From: a bacterium
GTDB lineage: Bacteria; Bacteroidota; Ignavibacteria; Kapaibacteriales; Kapaibacteriaceae
Direction: 5' to 3'
Assembly: GCA_020050895.1 (NCBI GenBank)
Contig: JAGVJW010000116.1
Coordinates: 1-6,327 of the forward strand
DNA length: 6,327 bases
In this document: piece after piece, positions 1 through 6,327 of the stretch
Numbering within the stretch: position 1 is the stretch's first letter
Layout of the letters: each line of letters begins with the position of its first letter
Program-made: the position numbers and the translations under genes
The notes under the pieces: model-generated
What the model was told of the DNA's origin: nothing
What the model saw: the letters and a program-made list of their open reading frames with translations, nothing else
The model's database searches: none

Positions 1-11
1 AAGCATTTCAT
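1..11 (-). CDS. Possible start of a further minus-strand gene (5' fragment only)
   Basis: On the minus strand an ATG at position 11 is followed by AAA TGC before the window ends, giving M-K-C. It is preceded by AAAGGTGATAT, a good Shine-Dalgarno match with the purine core about six bases from the ATG. The site lies about 60 bases downstream of the stop of the exported-protein gene on the same strand, so the two could be co-transcribed. Nothing can be said about the product. The call rests only on the ribosome-binding-site/start pairing and could be chance. Confidence 0.3.
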
Positions 12-71
12 ATATCACCTTTCATGTTTTTTTACACTGATCCTTGAATAAGGCGTCACTCGCGCATGCAG

Positions 72-1127
72 CTACTGTACCAAGACCTTCCTCGTGCAAA
101 CAACAGTGGAGTTCTGCATGCCGAGAACGATCTTCAGGCCAGGCGACACATTCACAGCAGAAGGGCTTGAAGCCAGCGGAACACTCCCCGTCCAAATCAG
201 CGTGCCATCAATGTTGCGAACTTCAATGTCTGTTAGGCTCGAAGGATTGGCGCTACTTATGAGGATTCCACTCGGACCCGATGTTGGTATCGCAACAAGG
301 TCACAACTTCCTGCGCCTCCACCTCCACAATAATTATTTGCTTCGACGCTGTCACTATATGCCGTAAACTGTGAGTTGCTCAGATGAAACCCTGATAACA
401 TCTTTTGAAATCCGTCTTCCCTGATGAAAGGATACGGATCTGCCCCACTCACCCAGGTGTTTATTCTGATGTAGGCATACGTTGTATCTTCTACAGTGTT
501 TGGAACTACGCAACGAACCCGTGCACCCATGGGATACCAGGAGTCGATGCACGGTTTCTTGTTATCCGTTGTTGCCCCAATTGCAAAACTGTCCAGTAAC
601 ATTATACGTGTCCCGCTCCCACTATCAACAAGCTCCACGGAGTACCCGATCCCATTGTTGTTTACGTACCTGCTGAATGAAAGAGCCGATGAATATCGAT
701 CAATCCAGGAAAGTCTTCGAAAGAACTGCAACGTATCGTTACTAATAACCGGAAAGGTTCTCGTTGCAGACCTGCTGCGCATTTCCGAAGCAGTCCAGTC
801 CGCTCTGGGACTATCTGTCCCTTCGTCATAGTTGACTACTCTCTTATCGCACCAATTCGATAAGAACAGCCGCTTCCTGTTTAACAGGAACTCGGAAAAG
901 AACCACGAGCTGAACGACGAATCTGCTTCGTACGAAAAAGAAAAGTATGGTGCAAAGTGTTCCGGGGGCAAAAGCGTAGTATCACCATCAGTTCTAAAGC
1001 TTGCCATTGCATATCCTGAATCAGAAGAGATCGCTTGAAAAAGAGAATCACATTGTCCGTATCCAACATGCGCTGTGAACAGCAACGAACAGGATATAAG
1101 GCCGAGCGTACAAATGAAAGGTCTCAT
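72..1127 (-). CDS. Exported protein of unknown function with T9SS-like C-terminal sorting domain
   Basis: This 351-residue protein begins with a clear Sec signal peptide: Arg2, then a hydrophobic core at about residues 4-20, with likely cleavage after Gly-Tyr-Gly near residue 24. The cysteine after the cleavage site is not in a lipobox context. The mature body has several cysteines and many Ser, Thr and aromatic residues, and I recognise no catalytic motif. A glycine-rich stretch near residue 270 (GGGGAGSC) separates it from the last ~65 residues. These have the pattern of a type A T9SS sorting domain: a predicted beta-rich segment with IEVRNIDGTLIWTG, then VSPGLKIVLG, ending in KVLVQ. From family knowledge such tails direct secretion or surface attachment through the Por/T9 machinery. 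The ATG at 1127 is well placed before the signal peptide, but its Shine-Dalgarno match is weak. Confidence is high that it is a gene and moderate for the T9SS tail; the function is unknown. Confidence 0.85.
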   Translation of the reverse strand: MRPFICTLGLISCSLLFTAHVGYGQCDSLFQAISSDSGYAMASFRTDGDTTLLPPEHFAPYFSFSYEADSSFSSWFFSEFLLNRKRLFLSNWCDKRVVNYDEGTDSPRADWTASEMRSRSATRTFPVISNDTLQFFRRLSWIDRYSSALSFSRYVNNNGIGYSVELVDSGSGTRIMLLDSFAIGATTDNKKPCIDSWYPMGARVRCVVPNTVEDTTYAYIRINTWVSGADPYPFIREDGFQKMLSGFHLSNSQFTAYSDSVEANNYCGGGGAGSCDLVAIPTSGPSGILISSANPSSLTDIEVRNIDGTLIWTGSVPLASSPSAVNVSPGLKIVLGMQNSTVVCTRKVLVQ

Positions 1128-1377
1128 TTACATCACCGTAACTTGTATGTAACAAAAAATATTTACCCCATCCTCTTCGGTGGATACATCAGCTTGAACG
1201 GATCATGCCGCTCATTTGCCCGGACGTCATCTCTTGTTTGACCCATTTTGTCAGATGTAGGACACAATCAGCTGTTTGTTTTGGCATATTAAAAAAAAAA
1301 AAATAGTAACCAAATTAAATCTTTGACACGATTCAGAACCTCATCATTCCAGGCAAAGCGAGGAGCCATGTGCCGGG
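1128..1377. other. Intergenic region, 250 bp, with a 13-A homopolymer
   Basis: This spacer lies between the start of the exported-protein gene and the stop of the PAS-prenyltransferase gene, both on the minus strand. It should therefore hold the end of the prenyltransferase transcript and the promoter of the exported-protein gene. I see no convincing -35/-10 pair or operator. The only distinctive element is a run of 13 A at 1291-1303, a T tract on the minus strand. A 26-codon minus-strand reading frame starting at 1369 crosses the tract but has no ribosome-binding site and is not considered a gene. Confidence 0.6.
1291..1303 (-). terminator. T13 tract, possible weak terminator of the PAS-prenyltransferase transcript
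   Basis: Read on the minus strand, 13 consecutive T lie about 75 bases after the TGA of the PAS-prenyltransferase gene. A U tract of this length fits the end of an intrinsic terminator. However, the bases before it form at best a 4-bp stem (AATC/GATT), so the classical GC-rich hairpin is missing. It may instead be a simple homopolymer of no function. Confidence 0.25.
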
Positions 1378-2634
1378 TCACAGTGCCAATGCAATGGCCA
1401 TGAGTATGGTTACCACAATTTGCAAATAGATGGTGTTCACATTTGCTTTCACAAGTGTGCGTTCAAGTATGTGTTTACGCATATACGTCCACACCCAGGC
1501 TCCATAGACAAGGCTGGCAGCCACCGGCACCCAGAGAAAAGGTTTACCGTAGGTTACCGAAAGCCAGCCGATAAATGCAGTCGCTGCAAGCCACACCAGA
1601 CCCCAAATCCACACTGCACTCTTCTTACCAAAAGTTACTATCAGATGATTCTTACCCGTAGCTGCATCACCTTCAATATCGGGTACTTGATTGATCACAA
1701 GAATATTCGTCGTCAGCAATCCTGCGGGAATTCCGAACAGAAACGCTTCCCAGGAATAAAGTCCCGTGATGACGTAGTACATGCCCATCGTAATTAATGG
1801 TCCAAAAGCAATACTGATGGCAAGCTCACCAAGCCCCCTTCGAGCAACAAGTCGTACAGGAGGTGCCGTGTAAAAGAATCCGCATATCAAGCCGATGATT
1901 CCAATGATCAGGACCCCTTGTCCAACCACGATAGATAAATAAACACCGATTGCTAATGCCAGCAGCATAAGGCTCACTGCAACGGCTCGTGTTCCCTTCA
2001 AGTCGATCAGCCTCATTTCTATGGCACGGCTACCGCCTGAATATTGAACAAAGTATTTGGTGTTTGCCTGATCTGTGCCGCTCATCACGTCGAAGTAATC
2101 GTTAAAAACATTACTCGCCAAATGCAGCATCATCACTCCGAACATTGCAAGCAAGGCATTCGCCCAATTGATAGCGGTGTGTGCAACCCCTGCAGAAAAT
2201 GCAATTCCGACAAAAACCGGAGTTATTGCTGCAGTGAGAAATGGTGCTCGAGTTATCACCAGCCAGCGCAACATTTTTGTCGACCCTTTGATGGCAATAT
2301 CGACGGGAGCAGGCAATTCTTCTGTTATGCCACAAAATCCAATCTGCTGTCCAGCTTTGAATGTTGGCGTTATGCGAATTCTGGCACCAAACAGCTCGCC
2401 ATTCTTCCGAATGAAATTCGTTTCTGTAACATATTCACCTTCTTTAACAGCAGTGCCAAGCCACGTCGATAAATTTTGTAACACAATCTCGCCCGGCGAG
2501 AAGACGCTCACTCGCAACTTGCCAACAGTTTCATTGGGCGAGTACCCGAACATGACTTCGGCGCCTGATGAATACGTTTCAATTATTCCTTCGAGGTCGC
2601 ATGTAATCACAGATTTTTCAAGTGTAGTAGCCAT
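1378..2634 (-). CDS. PAS domain-UbiA/MenA-like prenyltransferase fusion protein
   Basis: This 418-residue protein has two parts in one uninterrupted frame. Residues about 5-107 form a PAS fold, with the DLEGIIETYS strand pair, FGYSPNETVGK, then RKNGELFGARI and a closing GFCGITEE strand. Residues about 120-418 form a polytopic UbiA-superfamily prenyltransferase with roughly nine hydrophobic helices. Both Asp-rich, Mg-diphosphate-binding motifs are present: N178-D179-x-x-D182 with D188, and D319-x-x-x-D323 followed by GKNHLIV. The second region aligns best, from memory, with MenA (1,4-dihydroxy-2-naphthoate polyprenyltransferase), which makes demethylmenaquinone at the inner membrane; another aromatic acceptor is possible. 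A GTG lies one codon upstream at 2637, but the ATG at 2634 has better spacing (about 5 bases) from AAGGA. No LOV-type cysteine motif is seen in the PAS domain, so any ligand is unknown. That the PAS domain regulates the enzyme is inference. Confidence 0.92.
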   Translation of the reverse strand: MATTLEKSVITCDLEGIIETYSSGAEVMFGYSPNETVGKLRVSVFSPGEIVLQNLSTWLGTAVKEGEYVTETNFIRKNGELFGARIRITPTFKAGQQIGFCGITEELPAPVDIAIKGSTKMLRWLVITRAPFLTAAITPVFVGIAFSAGVAHTAINWANALLAMFGVMMLHLASNVFNDYFDVMSGTDQANTKYFVQYSGGSRAIEMRLIDLKGTRAVAVSLMLLALAIGVYLSIVVGQGVLIIGIIGLICGFFYTAPPVRLVARRGLGELAISIAFGPLITMGMYYVITGLYSWEAFLFGIPAGLLTTNILVINQVPDIEGDAATGKNHLIVTFGKKSAVWIWGLVWLAATAFIGWLSVTYGKPFLWVPVAASLVYGAWVWTYMRKHILERTLVKANVNTIYLQIVVTILMAIALAL

Positions 2635-2637
2635 CAC

Positions 2638-2718
2638 CGTTCCTTGAATGAATAGAGAGTAGGCAAATGTAGGAACACTGACTCATTGGTCAATATGCCC
2701 GGGTTTATTTTTGCTTTC
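2638..2718. promoter_or_regulatory. Divergent intergenic region between the prenyltransferase gene and purH
   Basis: About 80 bases separate the two divergent coding regions, so both promoters must lie here or overlap the gene starts. The hexamer GTTCCT (2639-2644) and its inverse AGGAAC (2671-2676) form an inverted repeat with a 26-base gap. Each half is also the purine-rich stretch ahead of one gene, so the symmetry may simply be two Shine-Dalgarno sites facing apart. I could not identify a convincing -35/-10 pair, Pur-type operator or riboswitch. Confidence 0.4.
2639..2645 (-). promoter_or_regulatory. Ribosome binding site of the PAS-prenyltransferase gene
   Basis: On the minus strand AAGGAAC precedes GGTGATG. 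AAGGA is a strong Shine-Dalgarno match and sits 6 bases from the ATG at 2634 but only 3 from the overlapping GTG at 2637. This favours the ATG as the real start. Confidence 0.6.
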
Positions 2719-4242
2719 ATGATTGCACTCATTTCTGTATCCGATAAAACTGGAATCGTTGAATTTGCCCAAGCGCTGCATAGTCTGGGCATTACCATTA
2801 TCTCTACGGGAGGTACTGCGTCTGTTTTGAAGGGGGCGGGCATACCTGTAATAAAGGTTAGCGACGTCACGCAATTCCCTGAGATTCTCGACGGAAGGGT
2901 GAAGACTCTTCATCCTAAAATCCATGGGGGGCTGCTTGCAGTGATGAACAACCCGGAGCACGTTAAGCAAATGCAGTTACATGGAATAGAAAAAATTGAC
3001 CTACTGGTAGTTAACCTATATCCGTTCGAAGAAACCGTTTCGCGTTTGGCGGCAACAGACGATGAAATCATTGAGAACATCGACATTGGTGGACCCGCCA
3101 TGGTTCGGGCAGGTGCTAAAAATTTTGAACATACATGTGTTGTCGTCAATCCCAAACATTACTCATCAATCCTCGAACAACTCAGTTCTGTCGGTAAAAT
3201 TCCGTCAGCTCTCAGGCTCACACTTGCACACGAAGCGTTTGCTCATACCGCTCACTACGATGCACGCATCGCCGGTTACCTTGCCTTAAAAGTCAGTGCC
3301 AATTTTATAGCGGAGACTGCAATTCCATTGCGATTAGACCAACACCTACGTTATGGCGAGAACCCCCATCAAACAGCAGTGTTGTTCGGAACATTTACAA
3401 AGATTTTCCAGCAGATTCACGGTAAGGAGCTTTCATACAACAACATTGTTGACATTGACGCGGCATCGAAACTGTGTTTGGAATTTTCCGAACCAACGGT
3501 ATGCATAATCAAACACACAAACCCATGCGGCGTTGGTTCGGGAGCCGATCTTGTTGAGGCATGGAAGAAAGCCTTTGCAACAGACAGTGTTAGTCCATTT
3601 GGTGGCATCGTTGCCGTAAACCGAGTGGTTGACTCATCGTTTGCCCAAACAATTCATGCAATCTTTACCGAGGTTGTAATAGCCCCTTCCTTTTCCGCTG
3701 AGGCCCTCGAAGTATTACAGCGAAAGAAGGATCGGCGGTTGATTATTGTTGATGAATCACTCCTGCAATACTCCTTCGGATATGAAACACGATCCGTTGC
3801 AGGTGGATATCTGGTTCAGACAAGCGACACTAAACTTATTGACGATTCTGTGTTTCGCGTGGTAACCGACCGCCAACCTTCCGATGAAGAAAACGCAGCA
3901 ATGATGTTTGCATGGAAGGTTGCAAAGCATGTTAAGAGCAATGCAATTGTATATGCTCTCGCAGACAGGACGTTAGCCATTGGAGCGGGGCAGATGAGCC
4001 GCGTCGACTCATCGCGCATTGCCGTCCAAAAAGCCCACGACGCCGGGCTCAGTCTGACCGGTTGCGCCGTTGCCTCCGACGCCTTTTTCCCTTTCGCCGA
4101 CGGGCTACTGAAAGCCGCAGATGCGGGAGCAACGTGCATCATCCAACCAGGTGGTTCCATTCGCGACGAAGAGGTAATCCGGGCAGCAAATGAAAAGGGG
4201 CTTGCAATGGTGTACACGGGGTTGAGGCATTTCAGGCATTAG
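2719..4242 (+). CDS. purH: Bifunctional AICAR transformylase/IMP cyclohydrolase PurH
   Basis: PurH catalyses the last two steps of de novo IMP synthesis in the cytosol: formylation of AICAR with 10-formyl-THF, then ring closure. Counting from the ATG at 2719 (507 residues, the usual family size), the N-terminal IMP cyclohydrolase domain shows SVSDKTG (6-12), STGGT (29-33), DGRVKTLHPKIHGG (58-71), NLYPF (99-103) and ENIDIGGPAMVRAGAKN (119-135). K67, Y101, D122 and K134 fall where the family's active-site residues lie. The transformylase domain has RYGENPHQ, the catalytic K265-H266 in KHTNPCG, IQPGGSIRD and the terminal GLRHFRH. All key residues are intact. Upstream in-frame starts exist at 2695 (ATG) and 2686 (TTG). 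AGGAA at 2671-2675 is spaced best for the TTG, but the added 11 residues are not typical of PurH. The gene appears monocistronic, with a hairpin 18 bases after the stop. Confidence 0.97.
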   Translation: MIALISVSDKTGIVEFAQALHSLGITIISTGGTASVLKGAGIPVIKVSDVTQFPEILDGRVKTLHPKIHGGLLAVMNNPEHVKQMQLHGIEKIDLLVVNLYPFEETVSRLAATDDEIIENIDIGGPAMVRAGAKNFEHTCVVVNPKHYSSILEQLSSVGKIPSALRLTLAHEAFAHTAHYDARIAGYLALKVSANFIAETAIPLRLDQHLRYGENPHQTAVLFGTFTKIFQQIHGKELSYNNIVDIDAASKLCLEFSEPTVCIIKHTNPCGVGSGADLVEAWKKAFATDSVSPFGGIVAVNRVVDSSFAQTIHAIFTEVVIAPSFSAEALEVLQRKKDRRLIIVDESLLQYSFGYETRSVAGGYLVQTSDTKLIDDSVFRVVTDRQPSDEENAAMMFAWKVAKHVKSNAIVYALADRTLAIGAGQMSRVDSSRIAVQKAHDAGLSLTGCAVASDAFFPFADGLLKAADAGATCIIQPGGSIRDEEVIRAANEKGLAMVYTGLRHFRH

Positions 4243-4260
4243 AAAGCTACCAAATCCACC

Positions 4261-4297
4261 ATGCCGGGTATTACGGATACCCGGCATCACGATTTTT
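4261..4297 (+). terminator. Probable intrinsic terminator of purH
   Basis: The first hairpin (11-bp perfect stem with a GC-rich core, 5-base loop, 4261-4287) starts 18 bases after the purH stop. It is followed by CACG-ATTTTTT, so a U tract begins about five bases past the stem. The location and shape fit a Rho-independent terminator on the plus strand, although the gap before the U tract is slightly long. Confidence 0.65.
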
Positions 4298-4304
4298 TAC
4301 CACC

Positions 4305-4331
4305 ATGCCGGGTATTACGGATACCCGGCAT
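4305..4331 (-). terminator. Second hairpin, possible terminator for the Lon-like gene
   Basis: This is the second copy of the same perfect 11-bp stem. It starts 14 bases after the minus-strand stop of the Lon-like gene (4346-4348), so it is placed to end that transcript. On the minus strand it is followed by GGTGGTAAAAAA rather than a U tract, so it is not a classical terminator in that direction. On the plus strand it is followed by a mixed T-rich stretch and could back up the purH terminator. Confidence 0.4.
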
Positions 4332-4345
4332 GGCTTCTTTTCTGT

Positions 4346-6327
4346 TTACTCTTTCATTTTGCTTGCCTCATGCAACACATTCAAATTGTGCTGCACCTTG
4401 GCATAGACAGTCTTATCTGGGAACATTCCATTAGGCTGGAGCTTGCCCGCCGGTGCACCCAGAAGAAGAGTGACGGCTTCTTCGAGCCGACTAATTGGAA
4501 AAATCGAAAAGTTCTTTTTTCGGACTGCCTCGATTACGTCGTCCCGAAGCATTAGGTCTTTAATGTTGGTATGCGGAATCAACACTCCCTGCGTACCCGT
4601 GAGTCCCTTATCCTTACATACCTCGAAGAAGCCAGTGATCTTTTCGTTGACGCCGCCAATTGCCTGAATATCGCCTTTTTGATTAATCGATCCAGTAACG
4701 GCAAGGTCCTGACGTATTGCAAAGTTTGAGATCGCTGATAGAAGAGCTACAATTTCTGCTACCGAAGCACTGTCGCCATCGATTCAGCCATACGATTGCT
4801 CGAACGCAATGCTTGCCGTAAATGAAATCGGCTGGGATCGGGAGAACAGTGAACGCAGCAGGCCGGAAAGTATCATCACGCCCTTATTGTGTATCGCTCC
4901 AGAAAGTTGCACCTCTCGCTCGATGTTGATTAACCCCGCATTGCCTGCACTTACCGTTGCAGTGATGCGCGAGGGCTTGCCGAAGGAAACAATACCACTC
5001 TGATAAACGGTGAGGCCATTGATTTGTCCGACTCGCTTTCCGTCGACGTCGATGAGAAGGACACCTTTCGTTATTTGCTCGCGCATACGTTCGTCAACGC
5101 TGTTGCTTCTCCAGAGGCGTTCGTCGAGAGCTTGCTTGACGTGCGTTCGGCTAATGAGGTTAGCACCTGCCTGACGTGCATAGTGTGATGCTTCGCGCAT
5201 CAAGTCGGCAACGTAACTAAACTGAAGCGTGATCTTGTCCTGCGAGTCGGTATATGCAACCGCCCACTCAATCAACGCAGCCGCACCGGTTTTGTCGCAA
5301 TGTAAAAGATCTTCTTCCTCGGCCATTTGCGCAAAGAAGCACGACATGTGCGTTATCATGATCTGCGAGCGATCGGTTTCGTCATCAAACTCAGCATGAA
5401 TCTTAAACATCTTGTGAAAGTCTTCCTCGGCTGCCCACAATGCATGATAGATTGAAGAATCCCCTAACAAGATGATCTTGACGTTCACCGTAATGTATTC
5501 GGGCTTTATCGTATTGAGCTGGAACTGCGATTCAGGTGCCTGAATGTCGAGCCGACCGTATAACATAACTTTTTTTAACGCCGACCAAATCATCGGGTCG
5601 GTAAATACATCCATTGCATTGAGAGCGATGAATCCTCCGTCAGCTCGCAGAAGCGACCCCGGCCGAATCTGCGTGAAATCAGTTATTGCAAAACCCTTTG
5701 CATCGATGCGCTTCTCAATGCTTCCAAACAAGCTTGCATGGGTGGGAGACGTCTCGATGACTATAGGTGCTTCCTTTGTGTCGTAATTATCGACGATGAG
5801 GTTTACGGTATACAACCGTTCCAGTGAACGAGCATGCTCTTCGAGCGCTTCGTCTACAACTCCTCCAAGTCGGGCAGCGTTGATGCGGACAAACTCTTCG
5901 AGGTGCGAGATGATGTGATTTGCAACATCATCAAGAAATTGAGCAACTCGGTCGCGCGGGAAACTGATTCGCACATCATCAAACACTGTCTTGATGAGCA
6001 CTCCCACTGCGCTCCTGTCGTGCCTCGACAGTTCCTTACGGAATTCAGCCATAATGCGGAGTGATCTGCTGCCAATCTCGTTGAGTTCTTCCTTGTGTTT
6101 GAGATATGCATCGCGGATCTTTTCAACCACGCCGAGTTTGATCTCCCCTTTCTGAAGCATTTCATCTAAGTCATCAAGTGTGCGGGGTTTTTCATCAATA
6201 AGAGGGAATATTTCTGTTCGGGCTGTACCGTCCTCTTCCTGAATCTGACCCAATACGAAGCCTTCCGGACGGAGCTTTGCGTCAAGCTCTTTCAACAGCG
6301 TTTGCTCAAGAGACTGGTATCGGTGAA
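4346..6327 (-). CDS. LonB/YcbZ-like AAA+ Lon-family protease, 5'-partial, with one in-frame TGA
   Basis: The minus-strand frame is open from the right edge to TAA at 4346-4348, 659 codons, broken only by TGA at 4784-4786. Numbering from the first visible codon (6323-6325), residues up to about 150 belong to the helical insertion region. Then comes AAA-type sequence including LVDN, FGSIEKR, TDFTQIRPGSLLRADGG, VKIILLGD and MFKIHAEFDDE. A helical lid follows, ending near ALDERLWRSN. From VDGKRVGQINGL onward it is the Lon proteolytic domain, with GDSAS (Ser519) and GGVNEK (Lys562). The 43-residue Ser-Lys spacing equals that of E. coli Lon (S679/K722). The Walker A segment lies beyond the window; about 140-160 N-terminal residues are probably missing, judged from family length. 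Such proteins are ATP-dependent serine-lysine proteases of the cytosol. If the TGA is a true stop, the product loses its catalytic dyad. No start codon lies between the TGA and Ser519, so separate translation of an active C-terminal piece is unlikely. Confidence 0.88.
4784..4786 (-). other. In-frame TGA interrupting the Lon-like protease gene
   Basis: On the minus strand the reading is EQSYG, TGA, IDGDSAS. As I remember the family, the matching position holds glycine or a variable residue in EQSYGxV/I(D/E)GDSAS. A single G-to-T change of GGA would create this TGA, and no base is gained or lost. Family motifs continue without decay for 145 codons afterwards, so the event is very recent, is a sequencing or assembly error, or is read through. 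Confidence 0.9.

Larger units (their letters stand above)
4256..4331. repeat. Two tandem copies of a 32-bp palindromic repeat
   Basis: Identical 32-bp units occupy 4256-4287 and 4300-4331, a period of 44 bases with a 12-base spacer. Each unit is CCACC followed by a perfect hairpin: ATGCCGGGTAT, loop TACGG, ATACCCGGCAT. There are no mismatches between the copies or within either stem. The pair fills nearly the whole space between the convergent stops of purH and the Lon-like gene. The exact identity suggests a recent duplication or a member of a dispersed REP-like family; other genome copies cannot be seen here. Confidence 0.9.

Noticed and set aside
496..831. Plus-strand reading frame (111 codons) opposite the exported-protein gene.
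   Set aside because: It has no ribosome-binding site or recognisable motif, and the opposite strand has a signal peptide and C-terminal domain supporting the real gene.
1289..1369. 26-codon minus-strand frame beginning 8 bases after the prenyltransferase stop and running into the T13 tract.
   Set aside because: It has no Shine-Dalgarno site, ends in four Phe codons made by the homopolymer and has no conserved character.
2168..2647. Long plus-strand reading frame (159 codons) opposite the PAS-prenyltransferase gene.
   Set aside because: It lies wholly antisense to a well-supported gene and shows no family motif, ribosome-binding site or plausible domain composition; it is a shadow frame.
3816..4217. 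Minus-strand reading frame (133 codons) opposite the 3' half of purH.
   Set aside because: It is antisense to conserved PurH sequence, with a low-complexity Ala/Ser-rich translation typical of a shadow frame.
4346..4585. Separate small gene starting at GTG 4585.
   Set aside because: It is in the same frame as the Lon-like gene, and the 66 codons between it and the TGA encode conserved Lon protease-domain sequence. It is the tail of that gene, not an independent gene.
4757..4786. Selenocysteine (Sec) insertion at the TGA: a 4-bp stem TGCT/AGCA with loop TCGGT begins 15 bases after the TGA on the minus strand, roughly where a bacterial SECIS would lie.
   Set aside because: The stem is only 4 bp, lacks the bulged U and extended lower stem of known bacterial SECIS elements, and sits in sequence fixed by the conserved DSASVA coding. 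No Lon protease known to me uses selenocysteine, and the position is not a catalytic one.
4784..4786. Alternative genetic code with TGA read as glycine, which would fit the expected residue.
   Set aside because: In a code of that kind TGA would be frequent in all genes. purH, the PAS-prenyltransferase and the exported-protein genes contain none in frame, use GGN for glycine, and the prenyltransferase gene ends in TGA.
5638..5675. Loss of a Walker B aspartate in the Lon-like AAA domain (GGFIALNAMDV has Asn where some relatives have Asp).
   Set aside because: As far as I recall, this position varies (D, N, Q) in the LonB/YcbZ group, so an inactivating change cannot be claimed without an alignment.

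Overview
The window looks like a chromosomal segment from a free-living bacterium of moderate GC content. The best taxonomic hint is a secreted protein whose C-terminus resembles a type IX secretion (T9SS) sorting domain. That points to the Bacteroidota/Chlorobiota/Ignavibacteriota/Kapabacteria group. This placement is an inference from one domain plus the housekeeping genes; no rRNA or tRNA is present to confirm it.

Layout from left to right. Positions 1-11 may hold the first codons of a further minus-strand gene running off the left edge. Positions 72-1127 (minus) encode a 351-residue exported protein of unknown function with a signal peptide and a T9SS-like tail. Positions 1128-1377 are non-coding and contain a run of 13 A. 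Positions 1378-2634 (minus) encode a single polypeptide joining an N-terminal PAS sensor domain to a complete UbiA/MenA-type membrane prenyltransferase. A short divergent intergenic region separates it from purH (plus, about 2719-4242), a full-length bifunctional AICAR transformylase/IMP cyclohydrolase of de novo purine synthesis. Positions 4256-4331 carry two identical 32-bp repeats, each able to form a perfect 11-bp hairpin, at the convergent junction between purH and the last gene. Positions 4346-6327 (minus, 5' end beyond the window) encode a LonB/YcbZ-like AAA+ Lon-family protease whose frame is intact except for one in-frame TGA five codons before the catalytic serine.

The genes do not form an obvious operon or pathway: quinone prenylation, purine synthesis, proteolysis and an exported protein sit side by side under separate transcription. 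No mobile element, CRISPR array or defence system is visible. The points most worth a second look are the PAS-prenyltransferase fusion, the in-frame TGA in the protease gene, and the duplicated hairpin.
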